Source: Castor canadensis (Eukaryota; Chordata; Mammalia; Rodentia; Castoridae). Taken from it: 64,000 bases of DNA. Position numbers and translations under genes: made by a program. The first letter of the stretch is position 1; every line of letters begins with the position of its first letter. Of this stretch, positions 57,151 through 64,000 are shown piece after piece. The DNA is taken from positions 13,362,001 to 13,426,000 of the forward strand of contig NC_133401.1 in assembly GCF_047511655.1 (NCBI RefSeq). The letters are read 5' to 3'. The notes under the pieces were generated by a model. The model was not told the origin of the DNA. It was given only the letters and a program-made list of their open reading frames with translations, and did not search any database.

Positions 57151-58720
57151 GTGTTAGTCAAATAGGTAGCTCTATATACCATGTCCTTGAGGGCATGTGG
57201 CTTAGCAACAATGGCATATCTTGCACAGCAACCATAATCCATGCTATTACTTGGTTGAGTCTGAAAGGGACTATACATATTCTCCAGATCTATCCATGTC
57301 CTGTGGGGTTGAAAATTAAAGGAAATATGATAAGAACCATGACCCCTCCATCTCTTGGGTAATTAATAGTGATAGTAATATCTACCATCCCCACCTAGAG
57401 TAATGTATTATTTTATTTTTGTCTTGGCCATGTGGGTACAGTTTTAGAGACTTCTACCTGGTCTAATCCTACAGACCAAGAATCCAACTTGGAGGTTATT
57501 GCAAACACCTACCAACTATGTCAGTTATACACTTCAGCACCAGGGAAATTACCAATGGGTGGAACCTTGAATTCAGTGGGCCCACTTCAAGACAGACATT
57601 AGCCATGATTTCACTTATCACATTTGTCCCTGTGAACCTGACTAACAAGGGTTTCATCATGATGCTTCATATGTGTAGGTATTAATGACAACTCAGATAC
57701 TATAACCAATAGCTCTCAAAAAATGCTGAGTGTTCCCTATTCTCCATTTATAGTCAGGAAGGTAATTGATTCTAGGCTCTTTCAGAAGGATGAGGGAAAT
57801 CTTTAGATGTATAGTTGCTCTAGTGTTACCATTCCTTACTCATGAGGACATATACCATTACTGGAATGGGAAAATCAGCTCAGGTTCAATTGGCTCAGGT
57901 CCAATGTTGCAAGAGGTTATAGTTTTTATTGCAACTATAAAACTTCCCTCAGGCTTCCTCTTCCCCTCATTACCTTCTTATTTTGATCATAGATGTCATG
58001 CATCACCAGTCTGTCTATTTGAAAACAGTGATCAATTAAACATCTGCATAAGTCTCTGTAGGTCAAGATTTCCTGGTTGCCCCTCTGAAGGTTCTGGTTA
58101 CTAAGATAACAGCCCCTGACTTCTAACAGTCAAGCATTCCCATACACCCTCAATTGTTTTAGGGCCCCCTCACTCTGATGCTATCAACAAGTTATCTGTA
58201 TGGCCACTGTTTTTGCTACCATCAATCCTGAGGCTTCTGAAAAACAATGTTGCTAAATTGCTTCTCTGTCCCTCTCTCCAGTAACTTCCTGATGGATTTG
58301 ATGAATAGTGTATCCTCTGATACTTTCAATAGAACATAATTCTTAGGTTAGTGCTCAGGTCTCACACATATTCTCATTCCAGATGCCTCCTCCTTCAGCC
58401 ACTTTATCCTCAACCCTATTATCCATGATTCCAATACCACTTTCCACTTCACTCAGCACAGCTCTGAATGATCCTGGGGCTCTGCTCTTGGAGCCATGCT
58501 TCCTTTTTCATGAAAGAAAATATGTTTGCAACTGTCATTTTATCAGTGTGTTCCTGCCTGTAAAATCTGAGAAGTCTAACATCTTACCTTCATTTTATCC
58601 TGTCTTATCCTTTTCAAGGCCAACATGGCAATACTTTTGCTAGTGTCTCATTTTCAAAACTTTCTGGGTCTTCTATGTATACCATGGTAATTCATCCCAT
58701 CACACAAAATGGTCCTAAGC
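57151..58720 (-). mobile_element. ERV-L-like internal sequence (pol/pro/gag side), reverse strand
   Basis: Continuation of the retroviral remnant in the 5' direction of the element. Blocks such as 57540-57660 and 58230-58330 look like ERV-L internal text, but frames are fully broken. The gag end is assigned by position only. Confidence 0.5.
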
Positions 58721-58954
58721 AAACATTTGCTAATACCCTCATTTCTATTCTCAGTTTCTGCTGGGATGGGTAAGGTGATCCATGAGTCATACACTTAATC
58801 TCTTCAAAGAGCACTGTGTGATGATAAATATTCTAGTTTTTTTTGAACTTTCAGAAGAACTAGTAAAAGGCTTTCCAGTCACACTTTGTCATATCCTTTA
58901 GAAAAAACAAGCTTTCTCATTTTGAATTTTATTAGCTTATATTAATTGTACAGG

Positions 58955-60528
58955 TGGGAAAGGAAGGGGACAAGATAATGAATTAAAACCATCTACTATT
59001 TTGACTCTGTGAATGAGAAAAGTCCCATAACTCAGGAAAGACTAGATTATGAAGAGAGAAAGAAAGGAAGAATTTTTAGGATTTGTGAAAGAGGTGGCAG
59101 GATAGCAGAAGAGAAGGACAAGAAAAGTTCCAAGCCAACCCATCTCCTGGAGAGAGCACTAAAGATGCAAGAACAAGATAATGCAAAGGGTCCTGGTGAC
59201 AGATCTGCATTTCCAGCTGCAAAAGAAGCCCATACCTCCCACAAGCCTTAAACCCAGTGAGGGGATCTGGTGAGACAGAGACTGCAATGGTGTGTGGAAC
59301 TCTGCATAAATAAAAATGAAAGACATACCTGCTCAGAAACCACAAGTCAGCACAGCAGCTCCTGTACATCCTCACCCACTCACCAGGTGCTACAGAGAGG
59401 ACTCAGCCTACATTAGATCTTAAAGACAATCCAGCAGGTGAAGTGCAGACTTCCCACTTGGTTTTTGTGCTATGTTTTTTTGTTTGTTGGTTGGTTTTGT
59501 TTTGCTTTTCCTTTCTACCTCCGTCCCAAAATCCTCCATAACTCCACTAACCAACTACAAGTCCAATTGAGACTCAATGTAGACCCAGCAAATCAGTGTA
59601 GATTTAGACTGCTTCACAGACACTAATTATTTGAGTGGAGGTGGAGGACCCCTGGATGAGACTGAAGGGCCCAATTGGTGAACTTGTAAGAGGCCAGGCT
59701 TTCAACAGCATGAGCCTTGGGTGAAGTACATTACCCATGAGTTCTGAGCTGCCGCTCGCTGGGAGCAGCACCACCTGCATAAAAAGAACTTCCAGGATCA
59801 GGATAGGAAATTCCATCTACTCCACCTACCAATGTTCTGCAATCCCAAAGCAGCCCTATTGCAGAACTCAGAATCCCCAGCCACCGGAAAAACAGTGCTG
59901 AGAAAACCCACTGGGTGGGTCTGGGATGCACTACTGTGCATTTCCACAATCAAACTTGCTAGCAAAGTTACAAGCTTCCACTCACCAAAAAGAGTTGCAG
60001 AACTGGGAAGCACCACCTGCTTGGACCCATACTTCCAAAAGAGCTCTGCCCATCAAGAGTCATACTGCCCAGTAGCTCCATCCCCTAAAGTTGTTGCTAT
60101 GGCACTCACAGCTAACCCATGCACCCAGGCAACACTTAAAGAAGATTTGCTGAAGACCCCTGCTCAGAAGAAATCAGTACTAAACACATAAGGAAAACTC
60201 ACAGATGGATCTCTGAGAACCAAAGATTGAAGAACACCAGACATTTGGAGAGGGTCCCACCTGTATCCACACTTCTTCTCAACAAAAAATAGAGACTGCT
60301 TTGTTTTGGTTTAGTTTATTTTCCTCTCTTTCCCAAACTATTCTATATTTCTCTGTAATGATTATATAGTCTTCTCATATACTACTATTAATTTTATTTA
60401 CTATTATTATTGTTTCCTATATCTTTCCCCCTTTCTCCTTATCTTCCTACTTTCTTCCTTTCCCCACACTGATTCTTATATTATTAACATTTTAATGCCT
60501 ATAATTTCAACCATTATTAAGATTTCTT
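58955..60528 (+). mobile_element. L1 5'UTR, forward strand
   Basis: Mirror of 41520-43165: shared blocks include 'gaaagaggtggcagg', 'agcagcaccacctgcataaa' and 'gtgcatttccacaatcaaac'. It ends in a pyrimidine-rich stretch (60300-60515) before ORF1. Confidence 0.75.
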
Positions 60529-60718
60529 TTTTGTGTGTGGTATTGGGGTTTGAACTCAAGGTGTACACCTTGAGCCACTCCACCAGCCCTTTTCTGTGGT
60601 GGTTTTTTCAAGATAGGGTCTTGTGAACTATTTGTCCGGGCTGGCTTCAAACCTCCATCCTCCTGATTTCTGCCTCTTGAGTAGCTGGGATTACAGGCGT
60701 GAGCCACCAGCTCCTGGC
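60529..60718 (-). mobile_element. Complete B1+ID dimeric SINE, reverse strand
   Basis: In reverse: the B1 half ('ggtggctcacgcctgtaatc', 60718-60600), then the ID half, then tail. Near-identical in design to 26602-26796. Likely target duplication taagatttctt (60518-60528) / taagagttctt (60719-60729). Confidence 0.92.
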
Positions 60719-60929
60719 TAAGAGTTCTTAACTTTAAGTACCTGAATTCCATTTCTCTACAACCATATTGGAGAGGTAATTGAGTATTCTAATTGTTTCT
60801 TAGTACATTTTTTTCTATAATCATTCATGTTGGATCTTACTATATTTAAATATTAGGTTTATTGTTGACCTTGTTAATTCAGTTAGCTCTCTCATCTGAC
60901 AGGAAGTTAAACAGGAACTCACACTAGAG

Positions 60930-61660
60930 ATGCACAAATTGCAACATAGAAGTACAAGCAATATGAAAAAGCAAGGAATATCACTCCTCAAAAACCTCAC
61001 AACTCAACAAATGAAAACTCTACTTTTAAAAATGGTCAATGATCTATCTCAAAGAGGATTCAAACAGATAAGTGAAGTTAGGAGATCAACCCAAGACCTA
61101 CACAAGAAAGTTAGCTACATGGAGGAGATATTGAGCAAGGAAATGGAAATTGGGGGTGGGGAAGAAAGAACTAACAGAAATGTTAGAAAGCTTAATAAAT
61201 CAAAATTTAAAAACAGTGAAAAGTGTCAGCCAATATCAAGCAGAAGAAAGAATACTATGGGTGGAGGATAAGATCAAGTAAATATTGCTCTCAGACAGTA
61301 AAGAAAAGATGAACAACTATTCTCACAACCTTCAAGAACTCTGGGACACAACCAAAAGACAAAGCTAAGAATCCATAGGGTAGAAGAAGGAGTTGAAATG
61401 TAAACTAAATGAATAAGAAACAACCCATTCAATGAAATTATAGCAGAAAATTTTGCAAACCTTGGGAAAGACAGATATCTAAGTACAGGAAGCATTTCAA
61501 ACTCCAAATAGATATGACCAGAAAAGAACATCTCCTTGCCAGATCATAAAGTGCCATGACTAGAGAACAAAGAAAAGATACAGAAAGCTGCAAGAGAAAA
61601 ACACCAACTTACATACAAAAGTAAACAGCAAAATCACCTCAGAACTTTCAGCACAAACCT
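60930..61660 (+). pseudogene. L1 ORF1 fragment, broken
   Basis: 113-codon frame at 60930-61271 (Lys/Glu/Asn-rich, coiled-coil-like), then ORF1 RNA-binding text in other frames. It ends at about 61660, where an internal deletion joins ORF2 RT sequence. Confidence 0.8.
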
Positions 61661-62530
61661 ATTCACAATAATCTCTAAAAAATAAAATAATCTAGGAATA
61701 AATTTAGCTAAAGAGGTGAAAGACTTCCACAATGAAAACTATGAAACACTGAAGAAAGAAAATGAAGATGACACAAGAATGTGGAAAAACCTCCCATGTT
61801 CATGGATCAGAAGAATCAGTATTGTGAAAATGGCTATCCTACTGAAAGCAAATTACATATTCAATGCAATCCATATACAAAATTCCAGTGACATTCCTCA
61901 CAGAGGTATAAAAATCAATCCTAGGTTCAAAGCCTGACTCAAGTAGTAGAGCACTTGCCTTACAAGTATGAAGCCATGAGTTCAAACCCTAATATCACCA
62001 AAAATAAATAAAATCCTAAAGTTCATGTGGAAGCACAAAAGGCCTTAAATAGCAAAAGTGATCCTGAACAAAAGACCAAGTGGAAGTATCAAAATAACTG
62101 TCTTCATACTGTACTACAGAGACATAGTTACAAAAACCACATAGTACACCAAAAAAAAGACACATAAAATAATAAAATAGAACAGAAGACCCAGAAATAA
62201 GCCCACACAGTTACAGACAGCTGATTTTTGACAAAGATGCCAAAAACCTGTTGGAGAAAAGACAGCCTCTTCAACAAATGGGGTTGGGAAAATTGTATAT
62301 TCACATGTAGAAGATTGAAACTAAATCCCTATCTCTCACCTGATATAAAAATTAATTCAAACTGGGTCAAAGACTTTAATGTAAGACCTGAAACTTAAAC
62401 TACTGCTGGAAAACATAGGAAAAACACTGGAAAATGTAAGCATAGGCAACAGTTCCTGAACAGGTTTCCAATAGTTCAGCAAATAAGATTCACAAATGAG
62501 GTTGCATCAAACTAAAAGGCTTCTGCACAA
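61661..62530 (+). mobile_element. L1 ORF2 RT/thumb fragment
   Basis: Begins at 'attcacaataatctctaaaa' (the RT region after the catalytic loop) and runs to 'aaaggcttctgcacaac'. An ID-like SINE interrupts it at 61925-62005. The ORF1 C-terminus, endonuclease and RT palm are missing. Confidence 0.85.
61925..62005 (+). mobile_element. ID-like SINE
   Basis: 'gcctgactcaagtagtagag', 'cacttgccttacaagtatga', 'gagttcaaaccctaatatca' and A-rich tail. Confidence 0.88.
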
Positions 62531-62562
62531 CTGGGTGCCAGTGGCTCACTCCTGTAATCCTA
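62531..62562 (+). mobile_element. B1-like SINE, 5' stub
   Basis: Only the first ~32 bases ('ggtgccagtggctcactcct') survive before the junction with the reverse-strand L1 at 62563. Confidence 0.8.
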
Positions 62563-64000
62563 GTCCATTAACATTAAGTGTTAGTACTGATAGGTATGTG
62601 GTGATTCCTGTCATTTAGTTGTCTTAGTTGTTTGAAGGTTTGATTGTGTGTACCTAAGTTGAGGTTACTCTCTACTTTCTTGCTTTTTCTTTTCCTATGG
62701 TTTGGTGCTGTCCCTGCCCTTTCATTGTTATGTTGGGTTTCACTTTCTGTGTGCAGAATCCCTTGAAGAATCTTTTGTAGTGGTGGCTTTGTGGTCACAT
62801 ATTGTTTTAGTTTCTGCTTATCATGGAAGACTTTTATTGCTCCATCTATTTTGAATGATAGTTTTGCTGGGTAGAGTATCCTGGGGTTGAAGTTATTTTC
62901 ATTCAGTGCCCGGAAGATCTCACCCCACGCTCTTCTTGCTTTTAATGTTTCTGTTGAGAAGTCTGCTGTGATTTGGATGGGTTTACCTTCGCATGTTACT
63001 TGTTTTTTCTCTCTTACAGCCTTCAATATTCTTTGCCTAGTTTCTGTACTTGTTGGTTTAAATGATGCTATGTCGTGGGGTTGTTCTATTTTGATCCAGT
63101 CTGTTTGGTGTTCTGGAGGCCTCTTGCATCTGTATGGGAATAGATTATTCTAGATTTGGGAAATTTTCCATTATTATTTTGCTGAATATATTACTCATTC
63201 CCTTTGCTTGCACCTCTTCTCCTTCTTTAATGCCCATGATTCTCAGGTTTGGTCTTTTGATGGAGTCAGTGAGTTTTTGCATTTTCTTTGAACAGGTCTT
63301 GAGTTGTTTAACTAATAGTTCTTCAGTTTTTCCTTTAATTACCATTTCATCTTTGAGTTCTGATTTTCTGTCTTCTGTTTGTTCTATTCTACTGGATTGG
63401 CCTTCCATTTTGTTTTGCAACTCTGTTTTGTTCTTTTTTCTGAGGTTTTCCATATCCTGAGTAATTTCCTCTTTAATGTTGTCTATTTTTGTCCTGAGTT
63501 CATTTATCTCTTTATTGATCTGTTCTTTGTTTCACTTTGGTGTTTATACAGTGCTTCTATGGTTTCTTTTATTTCTTCTTGAGCTTTTTCAAATTCTCTA
63601 TTTTTATTGTCTTGGAATTTCTTGAGTGTCTCCTGTACATTTTGGTTGACCCTATCCAGTATCATCTCTATAAAATTCTCATTGAGTACCTGTAGTATTT
63701 CTTCTTTTAGATTGTTCTTGTGTGTTTCATTGGGTTCTTTGGCATGGTTTATCTTCATTTTGTTGGAGTCTGGATCTGAGTATCTGTTTTCTTCATTTCC
63801 CTCTGGTTCCTGTACTAATTTTTTGCTGTGGGGAAATTGGTTTCCCTGTTTTTTCTGTCTTCCTGTGATTGCCCTTGGTGTTGTTATTGTCCCTGTATTG
63901 TGTACAATTAAGTATTTTCTAGCTTGTACTAATAACAATGGTGATATTTAGAATGGAAGGGTGAGAGGAGATGGAAAGCAAAGAAGTTAAAGAAAAAGGG
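62563..64000 (-). mobile_element. Young L1, 5' part, reverse strand (runs off the window)
   Basis: Contains ORF1 and the first ~17 codons of ORF2 (ATG at 62614 on the reverse strand), and continues beyond 64000 towards its 5'UTR. It stops abruptly at 62563, so the remaining ORF2 and 3'UTR are missing here. Confidence 0.9.
62574..63938 (-). pseudogene. L1 ORF1, nearly complete, frameshifted
   Basis: Three long reverse-strand frames cover ORF1p in order: 63938-63504 (N-terminal region and coiled coil), 63453-63145 (RNA-recognition part with RPNLRIMGIKEGEE), and 63026-62574 (C-terminal domain with ITADFSTETLKARRAW). The outer two share one frame and the middle is shifted. One break lies near 63504; the other is near 63145, where 'aatctagaataatctattcc' replaces the usual text. 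ORF1 ends at TAA (62576-62574), overlapping ORF2 by 41 nt. Confidence 0.9.

Overview
This is mammalian nuclear DNA. It contains one nine-exon cytochrome P450 gene with GT-AG introns, set in dense LINE-1 (L1), SINE, MaLR and ERV-L-like repeats, and there is no prokaryotic-style gene organisation. The SINEs are tRNA/ID-like units, B1 (7SL-derived) units and fused B1+ID dimers, which points to a rodent. The dimer type and the L1 3' tails look like those of castorimorph rodents such as beaver, but that assignment is from memory and tentative. Layout: 1-3200 is an ancient L1 interrupted by a younger L1, then an MLT1-like LTR. 3980-5230 is copy A of a diverged local duplication (copy B is 18230-19890). 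5235-15960 is a pile of L1 pieces in both orientations, including tandem L1 5'UTR monomers at 8505-10170. 16922-23040 holds SINEs, a GATA microsatellite, duplication copy B, a twin-primed L1 and an LTR-like repeat pair. 23556-27420 holds a 2.2-kb L1 inserted into a SINE, plus an ancient L1M. 31519-37965 is an almost full-length L1 that has lost its reverse-transcriptase core. 37990-43385 is a reverse-strand L1 (5'UTR, ORF1, part of ORF2) carrying a 3'-truncated 7SK RNA retropseudogene. 46590-53969 is a CYP2A-subfamily gene. 54043-62562 holds L1 remnants and an ERV-L-like pol region. 62563-64000 is the 5' part of a younger reverse-strand L1. The only cellular protein gene I can support is the CYP2A locus on the + strand (start codon 46910, stop 53969). 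Its nine exons total 1485 bp (494 codons plus stop) and keep every splice site, the haem-binding cysteine motif, ExxR, AGTET and the active-site Phe107, Phe111, Phe118 and Asn297. Exons 5 and 7 each carry an in-frame nonsense codon (TAG at 50357, codon 236; TAA at 52331, codon 329). As read here it is a unitary-looking pseudogene, or a null or miscalled allele, with a well-preserved promoter (TATA box, DR1/HNF4-type site, octamer). Most of the rest records retrotransposition. Several insertions can be read base by base because their target-site duplications survive. I found no credible undescribed biological system. The most informative items are the doubly nonsense-mutated CYP2A, the truncated 7SK copy, the dated local duplication and the textbook twin-priming inversion.
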